64,000 nucleotides of DNA from an uncultured Clostridia bacterium. Lineage in GTDB: Bacteria; Bacillota; Clostridia; Christensenellales; UBA1242. The stretch spans positions 1 through 64,000 of the forward strand of contig CALVTO010000003.1 in NCBI GenBank assembly GCA_944362705.1. Reading direction: 5' to 3'. The notes under the pieces are model-generated. The model ran no database searches and had not been told where the DNA came from. It saw only the letters and a list, made by a program, of their open reading frames with translations. Within the stretch, counting starts at the first letter, position 1, and the number at the start of each line of letters is the position of its first letter. The position numbers and the translations under genes were made by a program. Shown piece after piece: positions 7,591 through 15,630 of this stretch.

Positions 7591-8904
7591 TTATTGGTTT
7601 GTTCTGCTTTTTAAACCTATACAAAAACCTTCGGCAACTTCTTCAAAATTGTTTTTCATAAAAAAGGCTTCCAGCCCAGTATACTTTTCTATGACTAAAT
7701 AAAAATCACCTATGCCTAGTTTTCGTTCTGCTGCGATAGCATATCGAATAAGTTTTGATGCCACCCCCTTTCTTCTGTAAGGTAACAGTGTGGTGATTTG
7801 ACACAAAAAATCATTTGTTCCATTCCTATAACAAACAAGTAAAGCTATGGGTTGATGATTATAATAGGCCATATAAGGCGCTATTTTCTTTTCGTGAAGA
7901 AACAAATCGTTTAGATTTTTCTCGAAAACATTTAGATAATTTTCTCCGTATTTATATACCCCATCACCCATTTGATGAACAAAACCTGCATCAAGTATAT
8001 GAATAATATCTTTTTTTTCTTTTTCCCCGCAAGGTTTACATATAACATTTTCTAACATACAGTGTTTAAAGTTTGTATTATACCCACTTTTAAGTTTCAT
8101 CCAAGCATCATGATATAAAAGTTTATTTTCTCGAATAACATCCATAATTTTATGCATATTTTCTCGATTTTGGGTTTTCAAATAATACGCTGGCGTTCGG
8201 TTTACCTGCAACCATTGTACCTTTGTTTGCTGAACAACTTCTTTAAAATCTTCTGTTTTAGAAACATATATAAAGTTATTATATACATCATCGATGTATT
8301 GCGAAATAATTTGCGTATACTTAGAGTTTTCTTGCACTTTTGTTTTATACATTTCGGAAATTGTTTTGTAGAACGTAAGCACAATATTGTCTATTTTATT
8401 AATAACGTCGTAACGAATAAAAGATACAAACGATGCAATAAACATAATAAATTCACTTACAGCTCCAACGTACGCGTGTACAAGTATGTCGTAAACGAAA
8501 AGTAATATAGACGAAATAATGTACCCAACACGCAAAATTTTCATATTATCTTGCCAAGTTGTATACGTGAGTAAGCCCAAGTTGATAAGCATAAGTAAAT
8601 CTAGATAATCTTCCCACAGCAACATCGACGTAATAACACAAACAACTTGAAACGACGCCATAATGTAGCCATTAGGCTGTTTATTTTTTACTGCAAACGC
8701 ATAATACACGAATGTTCGCAAACACGCCATACCAACTAATATAATAGATAAATATCTACCCAACAAAAAATATGTTGCCATTATACTAATGTTGGCAATG
8801 GTGAAACACAACATGGTTTTGTATTTTTCTTTTTGCAAAATGCCGATGGCCGTTGTAATGACCGTAACAACACTCACGATTTGTGCAATATAAAAATAAC
8901 TCAT
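7591..8904 (-). CDS. YgjV-like membrane domain fused to GNAT acetyltransferase
   Basis: A 437-residue fusion. Residues 1-170 contain about six hydrophobic helices in the pattern of the YgjV inner-membrane family. A central region of about 120 residues looks soluble and helical. Residues about 300-437 resemble a GNAT N-acetyltransferase, with the acetyl-CoA pyrophosphate-binding loop in LLPYRRKGVASKLI and the terminal strand around ALEAFFMKNNF-type sequence. The acceptor substrate is unknown and the fusion suggests acetylation at the membrane. The start is supported by GAGGAAG upstream and a clear promoter at 8928-8956. A second YgjV protein (46884) and a third partial one (63805) occur in the window. 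Confidence 0.75.
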   Translation of the reverse strand: MSYFYIAQIVSVVTVITTAIGILQKEKYKTMLCFTIANISIMATYFLLGRYLSIILVGMACLRTFVYYAFAVKNKQPNGYIMASFQVVCVITSMLLWEDYLDLLMLINLGLLTYTTWQDNMKILRVGYIISSILLFVYDILVHAYVGAVSEFIMFIASFVSFIRYDVINKIDNIVLTFYKTISEMYKTKVQENSKYTQIISQYIDDVYNNFIYVSKTEDFKEVVQQTKVQWLQVNRTPAYYLKTQNRENMHKIMDVIRENKLLYHDAWMKLKSGYNTNFKHCMLENVICKPCGEKEKKDIIHILDAGFVHQMGDGVYKYGENYLNVFEKNLNDLFLHEKKIAPYMAYYNHQPIALLVCYRNGTNDFLCQITTLLPYRRKGVASKLIRYAIAAERKLGIGDFYLVIEKYTGLEAFFMKNNFEEVAEGFCIGLKSRTNQ

Positions 8905-8927
8905 AGCTTCCTCTATCTATTTCCTAT

Positions 8928-8956
8928 ATCATAGCAGTTATTTTTTTTATTGGCAA
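8928..8956 (-). promoter_or_regulatory. Promoter of the YgjV-GNAT gene
   Basis: TTGCCA (8956-8951), a 17-bp spacer and TATGAT (8933-8928) on the minus strand, followed by a short leader with a Shine-Dalgarno site. Confidence 0.7.
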
Positions 8957-8967
8957 AAGAAATAACC

Positions 8968-9747
8968 TTATGTACCCGTACCTTGATATTTTTTTAAGCT
9001 AAAATTAAAAAACAATACACAAGGAATCATAATTAGCATACCAAAACAAGGCGAAAGCGCATATACCCACGGTAGCAAAGTTCCTCCGCCAACCAAATAC
9101 GTTAGTGGCAAATAGTTAAAACAAGCAACCGGTATAACATAGGTAAATAAACGAGAAAGCCACTTTTGATAAATATTGATGGGATAATACGCCAAATCTT
9201 TACTTCCAGCAGTAAAGATGTTAATAAATTCTAAATTTTCAATGGTATATATACTCATACCCGCGCCTAGTATCATAAGCGAAAGAATAACCACCACGCC
9301 ACAAACAAACATACCCAGCAAAACCAAAACCTTCCATATAGACCATGTAATAGAAAGTTTACAAACCGCGATTATACTCACCACCACGCCAACAAAAAAT
9401 TTGCCTAGTTTGCTAAATTCCATTTTCGCGCCTAAAATTTGGTAATGTATGTTTACAGGGCGTATAAATAGCCTATCTAATTCCCCTGACTGCACAATTT
9501 CTGCAAAGGAATCGTACCCGCGAAAAAAACACTCACAAAACGAAAACACGGTTGTAACCACGCCAAACATGAGTAACGAATCGTAAAAAGTCCATGTACC
9601 TACGGTTGTAAATGTTTGAAACAACACATAAACCGCCAACAATTCCGACACAGCAACAACAGCTTGAGAAAACGATAAAAACACTGTATTCAACCTATAC
9701 TGCATAGAAGATTTTATGTGCATTTTTACATATTTTTGATACAACAT
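8968..9747 (-). CDS. ABC-2 type exporter permease (second subunit)
   Basis: A 259-residue integral membrane protein with about six helices, of the ABC-2 permease type found in paired exporters (PF06182-like). Cytoplasmic segments such as SGELDRLFIRPVNIHYQ are typical of this family. It is the last gene of a three-gene operon (ATPase 10561, permease 9751, permease 8968) with 3-15 bp gaps. AAGGAGG precedes its start. The two permeases probably form a heterodimer with the ATPase. The substrate is unknown. Related systems export drugs or lipids. Confidence 0.8.
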   Translation of the reverse strand: MLYQKYVKMHIKSSMQYRLNTVFLSFSQAVVAVSELLAVYVLFQTFTTVGTWTFYDSLLMFGVVTTVFSFCECFFRGYDSFAEIVQSGELDRLFIRPVNIHYQILGAKMEFSKLGKFFVGVVVSIIAVCKLSITWSIWKVLVLLGMFVCGVVVILSLMILGAGMSIYTIENLEFINIFTAGSKDLAYYPINIYQKWLSRLFTYVIPVACFNYLPLTYLVGGGTLLPWVYALSPCFGMLIMIPCVLFFNFSLKKYQGTGT

Positions 9748-9750
9748 ACC

Positions 9751-10545
9751 TTAACCTCCTTGCACAACCACTTTTTTTAGGGAAGATTTCATTAAGAGTT
9801 TCCCTATAACAATAAGCGCAACAAGCCAAACAAAAGCAATTCCTATTTGCATGCAACTTTCAGCAATGGTAAAATTGCCAATATAAATACGGTATGGTAA
9901 ATCAGACATATAGCGAAATGGTAAAAAATTCAAAACCGTTTGCACAGAAGCTGGCATAAGAGGTAACGGAATAAGCGCGCCACTTAACAACGAAGTTACA
10001 GACATAACAATGGCCGACGCGCCTTTTGGCATAAGGGTTTTTATAGATAAGTAAATGGCAATAAGAATAACAGCACTGCATAAACAAACACCAATACACA
10101 TACTTACGCAAAACAATAAAAATGCCTCAAAACTAACTGGAAGCATTAAGCCCATAGAATTAGGCAAACAAAACCCTAATATGATAATGGGCGAAAAACG
10201 TAATAAGGTAGAAGCAATTTTAGAACCTAATACACTTGCATACCACTGGTTGTATATATCCATGGGACGAATAAATTTATAGCAAATATCGCCACGAACA
10301 ATATCTTTGTTTACTTCAGGGGGCACGGTTATATAAAACGCCGCTAAAAAAGCCTGACCCAGCCAGATATAACTACTCATTTGATAAAGTGAAAAATCTT
10401 GCATAGACGATGTTGCTAAAAATGCAGTAAACAAAGATATGCGCATAAATCCCCAGAAAACTTGCGTAACTATACCAGAAATAGCCTTACCTCTATATTG
10501 TAGTTCACCTTTTAAGTGCATTTTAAAAATTCCTACGTACGACAT
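9751..10545 (-). CDS. ABC-2 type exporter permease (first subunit)
   Basis: A 264-residue membrane protein with about six helices and the ABC-2 segment VRGDICYKFIRPMDIYNQW, equivalent to the matching loop of the second permease. It begins 15 bp after the ATPase gene, with AAGGAGG upstream of ATG, and ends 3 bp before the second permease gene. It is probably half of a heterodimeric export channel. Confidence 0.8.
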   Translation of the reverse strand: MSYVGIFKMHLKGELQYRGKAISGIVTQVFWGFMRISLFTAFLATSSMQDFSLYQMSSYIWLGQAFLAAFYITVPPEVNKDIVRGDICYKFIRPMDIYNQWYASVLGSKIASTLLRFSPIIILGFCLPNSMGLMLPVSFEAFLLFCVSMCIGVCLCSAVILIAIYLSIKTLMPKGASAIVMSVTSLLSGALIPLPLMPASVQTVLNFLPFRYMSDLPYRIYIGNFTIAESCMQIGIAFVWLVALIVIGKLLMKSSLKKVVVQGG

Positions 10546-10560
10546 ACACTGCCTCCTTCT

Positions 10561-11550
10561 TTATAGTTCATACTCTTTATATAACTGTGCAAGTATTTCA
10601 TCTACGCTAATGGAAGAAACAGAAAAATCAACAATTTCATACTTTTTACAAACTTCTTCAATAAAATGTTGCGTATGAAACTCCGTAGTAGGTTCATTTT
10701 GTAATGTGGCTACATTCTTATTGTGTTCTAACACCCTATACCCTTCTATTTGTATCGTTTTATATTCTTTTGCAAACTCTACCGTAATTGTTTTCGTGCG
10801 GGCATATTTATTTTTTAACACAGAAAAACTACCATTATATAACACCTTACCTTTTCCAATAAGAATAATTTTGTTGGTAAGCGCATCTATATCATTCATA
10901 TCATGCGTTGTTAAAATAATTGTAGTTTTCCATTCTTTATTTATGTATTTAATAAAATCACGTACAGCAAGTTTTGTTACGGCATCTAGCCCAATTGTGG
11001 GTTCATCTAAAAACAAAATTTTTGGTTTATGTAACAAAGCACCCGCTAACTCACATTTCATTTTTTGTCCCAAAGACAACTGCCTTAAAGGCACATGAAA
11101 TAAAGGTGATAGGTTTAATGTTTTATCTAAAAGTTGCAACGTTTCTTTATAGGCTGATTCTTCTATTTTATAAATATCTTTTAATAGTTCAAAGCTTTCT
11201 ATTACGGGCACATCCCACCATAATTGCGAACGTTGCCCGAACACAACCCCAATATGTTGTACATATTTCTTACGGTCTTTCCATGGGACAAACCCAGCAA
11301 TTTGGCAAGTACCAGACGTTGGCGTTAAAATACCACACATAATTTTAATTGTAGTGCTTTTGCCCGCACCATTCGGGCCAATATACCCAACAATATCGCC
11401 TTCTTCTATAGAAAAAGAAACATTTTGTAAAGCCTCTATTGTTTTGTACTTTCGTTTGAATAATCCTAAAAAAGAACCCCAAACACCTTTATTTTTTAAT
11501 GAAATTTTAAAATTTTTGCAAATAGACTGAAATTCAATAATACTTGGCAT
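10561..11550 (-). CDS. ABC exporter ATP-binding subunit
   Basis: A 329-residue ATPase of the ABC-2 (DrrA-like) group. Walker A is GPNGAGKST (about residues 58-66), the signature is LSLGQ, Walker B is ILFLDEPTIGLD and the switch His lies in TTHDMND. The C-terminal about 100 residues form an accessory domain common in this group. It is the first gene of the three-gene exporter operon, with AGGAGG before ATG and a strong promoter at 11603-11631. The divergent half-transporter at 11714 shares this intergenic region. Confidence 0.88.
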   Translation of the reverse strand: MPSIIEFQSICKNFKISLKNKGVWGSFLGLFKRKYKTIEALQNVSFSIEEGDIVGYIGPNGAGKSTTIKIMCGILTPTSGTCQIAGFVPWKDRKKYVQHIGVVFGQRSQLWWDVPVIESFELLKDIYKIEESAYKETLQLLDKTLNLSPLFHVPLRQLSLGQKMKCELAGALLHKPKILFLDEPTIGLDAVTKLAVRDFIKYINKEWKTTIILTTHDMNDIDALTNKIILIGKGKVLYNGSFSVLKNKYARTKTITVEFAKEYKTIQIEGYRVLEHNKNVATLQNEPTTEFHTQHFIEEVCKKYEIVDFSVSSISVDEILAQLYKEYEL

Positions 11551-11602
11551 ACGCGCCTCCTAACCATATTCCTTCCAGTAAAAACAAAAAAGCAGGAATC
11601 AC

Positions 11603-11631
11603 AATATAACACACTTTTTACTACTTGTCAA
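11603..11631 (-). promoter_or_regulatory. Promoter of the ABC-2 exporter operon
   Basis: TTGACA (11631-11626), a 17-bp spacer and TATATT (11608-11603) on the minus strand, near consensus. Confidence 0.75.
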
Positions 11632-11678
11632 CACTTTTTTAAAAAATATTTATATTATATGGCTTAAACTGTATGATA

Positions 11679-11707
11679 TTGACAAACCAAACCATACTTT
11701 TTATAAT
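11679..11707 (+). promoter_or_regulatory. Consensus promoter, predicted leaderless, of ABC half-transporter
   Basis: TTGACA (11679-11684), 17 bp, TATAAT (11702-11707): a perfect sigma-70-type promoter. The ATG at 11714 follows after only 6 nt, so the start codon coincides with the expected transcription start. Confidence 0.8.
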
Positions 11708-11713
11708 AAGCAT

Positions 11714-13504
11714 ATGCATACAAAGAACAAAACATCTTTTTCTATTAAACCCTTTTTTGCACCATATAAAGGCGTAATTGTACTTTATATATTTTTAAAT
11801 ATTGTTTTAACAGTGGCGAATTTCTTTATAACGATTTACTTAGCCGAATTTTTAGAACTATTAACCTTAGGACAAATGCAATATGCTATGCAAAAACTTT
11901 CATTTATCTTTTTGCTTAAAGCAGGCTTTGTTTTCCTAAATTATATAACCAATATTATGTATCAAAAATACGCAAATAAAATTGCCCACCAAATAAGCCT
12001 GAAATTAGCGGAACAATCTTTTTGCTTAACTTCCGAAACATACGCAGAGCATGATACCGGAAGTTTTACAGAACGTATTATTCACGATCCTACCTTGTTA
12101 ATGAGCAGTTTTTTTAACATTACAAATGTGGTTTTAGGATTTTTATACGCGTTAGCCATTATTATTTATATTAGTTGTTTGCAGTATCTTTTAGGTATTA
12201 CTATTGTTATTTTCACCATACTTTCTATGGCCCTTCAATTTATTAGAGCAAAAATATACAAAAAGAATTTTCGCGTTTCTGCACAAAAACGTGAAAACAT
12301 GACTTCTTTAACCACCGAAATTATTAAAAGTGAAAAAGATATAAAAAGTTTAGGATTAGAAGACAAACTACTTTCTACTACAAAAGAAAATTACGGTGCT
12401 TTTTTCAAACAAAATTATAAAACATCTTTCATAAACCAATCTCTTGGGAAATTCAACGATGTAATTATATTATTAGAAGAATTTATATTGGTTGCTTTGG
12501 GTGTGTTTTTACTGGATAAGAGCATACTTACATTTGCATCTTTTATTATTGTATATTATAATAGTTTTTATTTATCCGATTGGGTAATTTGCGTAAGAGA
12601 CCTAATAGATATAAAAACAACCATACAAGTATGTATACAACGAATGGGCGAATTGTTTGACCAAACACAATACAAAACCGAAACATTTGGTGCTGTAACC
12701 CTATCTGATACACAGGGGCGTATAGAGTTTAACAATGTAAGTTTTTCATACAAAACACACCTTCCAACAAACACAATGAACAGTGAAAAACTGGACCAAG
12801 AAAAAAAGAAAGCAAAAACAACCGTTTTACATGATATTTCTTTTATCATAGAGCCCAACACCACAGTTGCTTTTGTTGGAAAAAGCGGAAGCGGTAAAAC
12901 AACTCTTTTAAACTTAATGTCAAAAATGTATACAGCCAATAGCGGTACAATTTATATTGACAACACACCTATTAACGAAATAACCAAAGAAAGTTTACGA
13001 AATACCATTTCTCTTGTAAACCAATTTCCTTACATATTTGATATGAGCATAAAAGACAACTTACTGCTTGTTAAACCTAACGCTACCGACGAAGAATTAT
13101 GGGATGTTTTAGATAAAGCTTCTATGCAAGATTTTGTAAAAAGTTTACAACAAGGTTTAGACACCGTTGTTGGCGAAAGTGGCATTAAACTTTCGGGCGG
13201 GCAACGTCAACGTTTGGCTATTGCAAGAGCTTTTCTGCGTCATACCCCTATTACGATTTTCGACGAAAGTACAAGTTCATTAGATAATTTTGCGCAAAAT
13301 GATATAAAACACAGCATTGATGTTTTAAAAGGCTCTGGAACCATTATTATTGTTGCGCATAGATTAAGTACTATTAAAAATGTAGATAAAATTTACTTTT
13401 TAGAAAACGGAACGATTATAGACCAAGGAACATTTACAGAATTATTTAACCGTAATAAACTCTTTAAACAAATGTTTTACGCAGAAAATTTAGAGGAAGA
13501 ATAA
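11714..13504 (+). CDS. ABC half-transporter (exporter, TMD-NBD)
   Basis: A 596-residue protein with six N-terminal membrane helices (about 1-310) and a C-terminal ATPase (about 340-596), the MsbA/LmrA layout, presumably active as a homodimer. Walker A is GKSGSGKT, the signature is LSGGQRQR, Walker B is ITIFDES and the switch His lies in VAHRLST. A charged insert of about 22 residues (around 355-377) sits between the first NBD strands and is unusual. The gene has a perfect promoter, no Shine-Dalgarno site and probably a leaderless mRNA. The substrate cannot be predicted. Confidence 0.87.
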   Translation: MHTKNKTSFSIKPFFAPYKGVIVLYIFLNIVLTVANFFITIYLAEFLELLTLGQMQYAMQKLSFIFLLKAGFVFLNYITNIMYQKYANKIAHQISLKLAEQSFCLTSETYAEHDTGSFTERIIHDPTLLMSSFFNITNVVLGFLYALAIIIYISCLQYLLGITIVIFTILSMALQFIRAKIYKKNFRVSAQKRENMTSLTTEIIKSEKDIKSLGLEDKLLSTTKENYGAFFKQNYKTSFINQSLGKFNDVIILLEEFILVALGVFLLDKSILTFASFIIVYYNSFYLSDWVICVRDLIDIKTTIQVCIQRMGELFDQTQYKTETFGAVTLSDTQGRIEFNNVSFSYKTHLPTNTMNSEKLDQEKKKAKTTVLHDISFIIEPNTTVAFVGKSGSGKTTLLNLMSKMYTANSGTIYIDNTPINEITKESLRNTISLVNQFPYIFDMSIKDNLLLVKPNATDEELWDVLDKASMQDFVKSLQQGLDTVVGESGIKLSGGQRQRLAIARAFLRHTPITIFDESTSSLDNFAQNDIKHSIDVLKGSGTIIIVAHRLSTIKNVDKIYFLENGTIIDQGTFTELFNRNKLFKQMFYAENLEEE

Positions 13505-13536
13505 AAATAGAATGGTTATAAACCATTCTATTTTTT
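13503..13536 (+). terminator. Bidirectional terminator between ABC and SDR genes
   Basis: AAAAATAGAATGG / CCATTCTATTTTTT with a 7-nt loop between two convergent genes. Confidence 0.75.
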
Positions 13537-14328
13537 ACTTAATATTCTTTTAATAATGCCCACCTGCCAAGCATCTGGCAACGCATTTAATAATTTTAAA
13601 TACCCATTTGCGTTCATGGCATACACAAACTTTGGTCGCTTACATGTAATAATTTTACAAACGAGTTTTGCAATTTGTTCTGGGGTAACGGTTTTAGATT
13701 CTACAGAATTGACAATCTTTTTAAATTTTCCCGTATTATAGGCGTATAATTTGGTTTTTGCACACATTGCATCAAGTGCTTTCGTAGACGCGGAAATCAT
13801 ATTTGTTTTAACGGCTCCAGGGCGCAAAACACTTACCTTTATACCTAGTAAATTTACTTCCATGCGTAAAGAATACGCATATTTTTCTACCGTGGATTTT
13901 GTTATGCCATACAGCCCTGTAAATGGCAAAGGATCAAGTGGAGCAAGTTCACTTGATGTTATAACAATTCGACCTTTATTATGTAGTAAAAGTGGTAAAA
14001 ATATTTTATTCACTCTATACACACCAAACACATTGATGTTAAAAATTTTTAACAATTCTTCTTCTTCAATTTCTATTAAAGAATCCATATGATAAATGCC
14101 AGCAAAATGCACAATAGCATCAACACCTTGGGTTTGCGCACAAACCTTTTCATAAGCTTTTTCTACACTTTGCATGCTTGTTACATCTACTGAAATAGGA
14201 ATGATATTTTCTTCTTCGGGTTGCTCAACAATATCAAGCGCAAACACTTTATGACCATGTTTTGCCAAATATTGTGCTGTGGCTTTACCCATTCCACTAC
14301 CAGCACCTGTTATAATAATTGTTTTCAT
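13528..14328 (-). CDS. Short-chain dehydrogenase/reductase
   Basis: A 266-residue Rossmann-fold oxidoreductase of the SDR family. The cofactor loop TGAGSGMGKA (residues 6-15) binds NAD(P). NVFGVYR carries the structural Asn. The catalytic Ser lies in ITSSELAPL, and the YxxxK motif is YGITK. ALDIVEQPE after the second strand places an Asp where NAD-preferring enzymes have one. The substrate is unknown. It is predicted to be translated from a leaderless transcript: CATACT ends 6 nt before the ATG. Confidence 0.85.
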   Translation of the reverse strand: MKTIIITGAGSGMGKATAQYLAKHGHKVFALDIVEQPEEENIIPISVDVTSMQSVEKAYEKVCAQTQGVDAIVHFAGIYHMDSLIEIEEEELLKIFNINVFGVYRVNKIFLPLLLHNKGRIVITSSELAPLDPLPFTGLYGITKSTVEKYAYSLRMEVNLLGIKVSVLRPGAVKTNMISASTKALDAMCAKTKLYAYNTGKFKKIVNSVESKTVTPEQIAKLVCKIITCKRPKFVYAMNANGYLKLLNALPDAWQVGIIKRILSKK

Positions 14329-14334
14329 ACATGT

Positions 14335-14363
14335 AGTATGCCATAATTGTTTTGTTTAAGCAA
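14335..14363 (-). promoter_or_regulatory. Promoter of SDR gene, predicted leaderless
   Basis: TTGCTT (14363-14358), 17 bp, CATACT (14340-14335), then 6 nt and the ATG at 14328, on the minus strand. Confidence 0.65.
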
Positions 14364-14532
14364 ATAAATATACCGTCTACTTATAAAAGTAAACAACTTA
14401 ATTGTTTACGTAAACAGCACAACTAGACAATACTTGTTTTTACAAAATATTCTATAATTTGTTATAAAGCCATGGCTTTTTATTGGAAATATACATACGC
14501 AAGTGCTATACTTTTTATAAGGAGTGAAAGTT

Positions 14533-15540
14533 ATGCAGTTTTTGGTAACAGGCGCTACAGGCCATTTAGGAAACACCGTAGTTAAACAACTTATAGAGCA
14601 AAACCACACAGTTTCAGCCATTGTATTACCCAAAGATGATGTTACTTGTTTACAAAATTTACCCGTTACATTTTTATACGGCAACATTTTAGACAAAGCT
14701 TTTTTACAAAGTGTCATAACACCAAATGTTACCGTAATTCATATGGCGGGTATTGTAGATATTACGCGCTTTAATAAACATGCACTCTTTGAAGTGAACA
14801 TTCGTGGAACACAAAATGTGGCCGATGTTTGTTTTGAAAAAAACGCGCGTCTTGTTTACACAAGTTCCGTACACGTCATTGACCCTAAACAAGGTGAAGT
14901 ATTAAAAGAGCCCACCATATTTAATGAGAAGAAAATTGTTGGTTTATATGCAAAAAGCAAAACATTAGCCACAAAATATGTATTTCAAAAAATACAACAA
15001 GGCTTGCAAGCGGTGGTTGTGTACCCTGCAGGCATCATTGGCCCTAACGATTACAAGGTTTCCAATATTGGGCAGATGATTGTAGAACTTATAAATAAAC
15101 GTATACCTTGCAGTATAGATGGTGCTTATAATTTTATTGATGTACGTGATTGCGCCTCTGCCGTAATTAACGCTGCACTTAAAGGGCGTGTTGGCGAAGG
15201 TTATATTTTATCGGGCAATGTGGTAACTGTAGAAGAAATGTTTACTTGTATTTATCATTTATTCGGTCGAAAAAAAATACCTGGTAAAGTTCCTTTTTGG
15301 CTAGCAAAACTATTTTGCGTGCCGGCTACTTGGTATTATAAAATAAAACGAATAAAGCCACTATTTAACTCTTATGCATTATATACATTAAAAAGCAATC
15401 ATAATTTTGACAACACCAAAGCAAAAACAGAACTTCAATTAAAGGTACGCCCATACCAACAAAGTTTAACCGATGCAGCCAAATGGATGCTAAAAAACAA
15501 ACCATATTTGTTTAATAGAAAAAAACTAAAAAAAGCCTAA
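14533..15540 (+). CDS. NAD-dependent epimerase/dehydratase family protein
   Basis: A 335-residue extended-SDR protein. The dinucleotide loop is TGATGHLG (residues 6-13), followed by a conserved MAGIVDI segment. The active-site region has YTSSVH and YAKSK (the YxxxK motif), and NFIDVRDCA is typical of the family. Relatives act on nucleotide sugars, steroids or flavonoids, so the substrate is open. The start at 14533 is set by AAGGAG at 14519-14524. A promoter (TTGGAA-18-TATACT) ends at 14512. Confidence 0.82.
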   Translation: MQFLVTGATGHLGNTVVKQLIEQNHTVSAIVLPKDDVTCLQNLPVTFLYGNILDKAFLQSVITPNVTVIHMAGIVDITRFNKHALFEVNIRGTQNVADVCFEKNARLVYTSSVHVIDPKQGEVLKEPTIFNEKKIVGLYAKSKTLATKYVFQKIQQGLQAVVVYPAGIIGPNDYKVSNIGQMIVELINKRIPCSIDGAYNFIDVRDCASAVINAALKGRVGEGYILSGNVVTVEEMFTCIYHLFGRKKIPGKVPFWLAKLFCVPATWYYKIKRIKPLFNSYALYTLKSNHNFDNTKAKTELQLKVRPYQQSLTDAAKWMLKNKPYLFNRKKLKKA

Positions 15541-15552
15541 AAGGGCTTTTTT
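15528..15552 (+). terminator. Terminator after the epimerase gene
   Basis: AAAAAAGCC / GGGCTTTTTT overlaps the stop codon of the gene at 14533. Confidence 0.65.
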
Positions 15553-15630
15553 CTTTATTGTTTGGTTGTCTAATTTGCTTATTTTTGCTATACTTACCCT
15601 TAGAATAGTTAAAGAAAAAGGAAGGATTGT

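Noticed and set aside
11550-11714. A shared operator between the divergent ABC operons
   Set aside because: Both promoters are clear, but I found no convincing palindrome between them.
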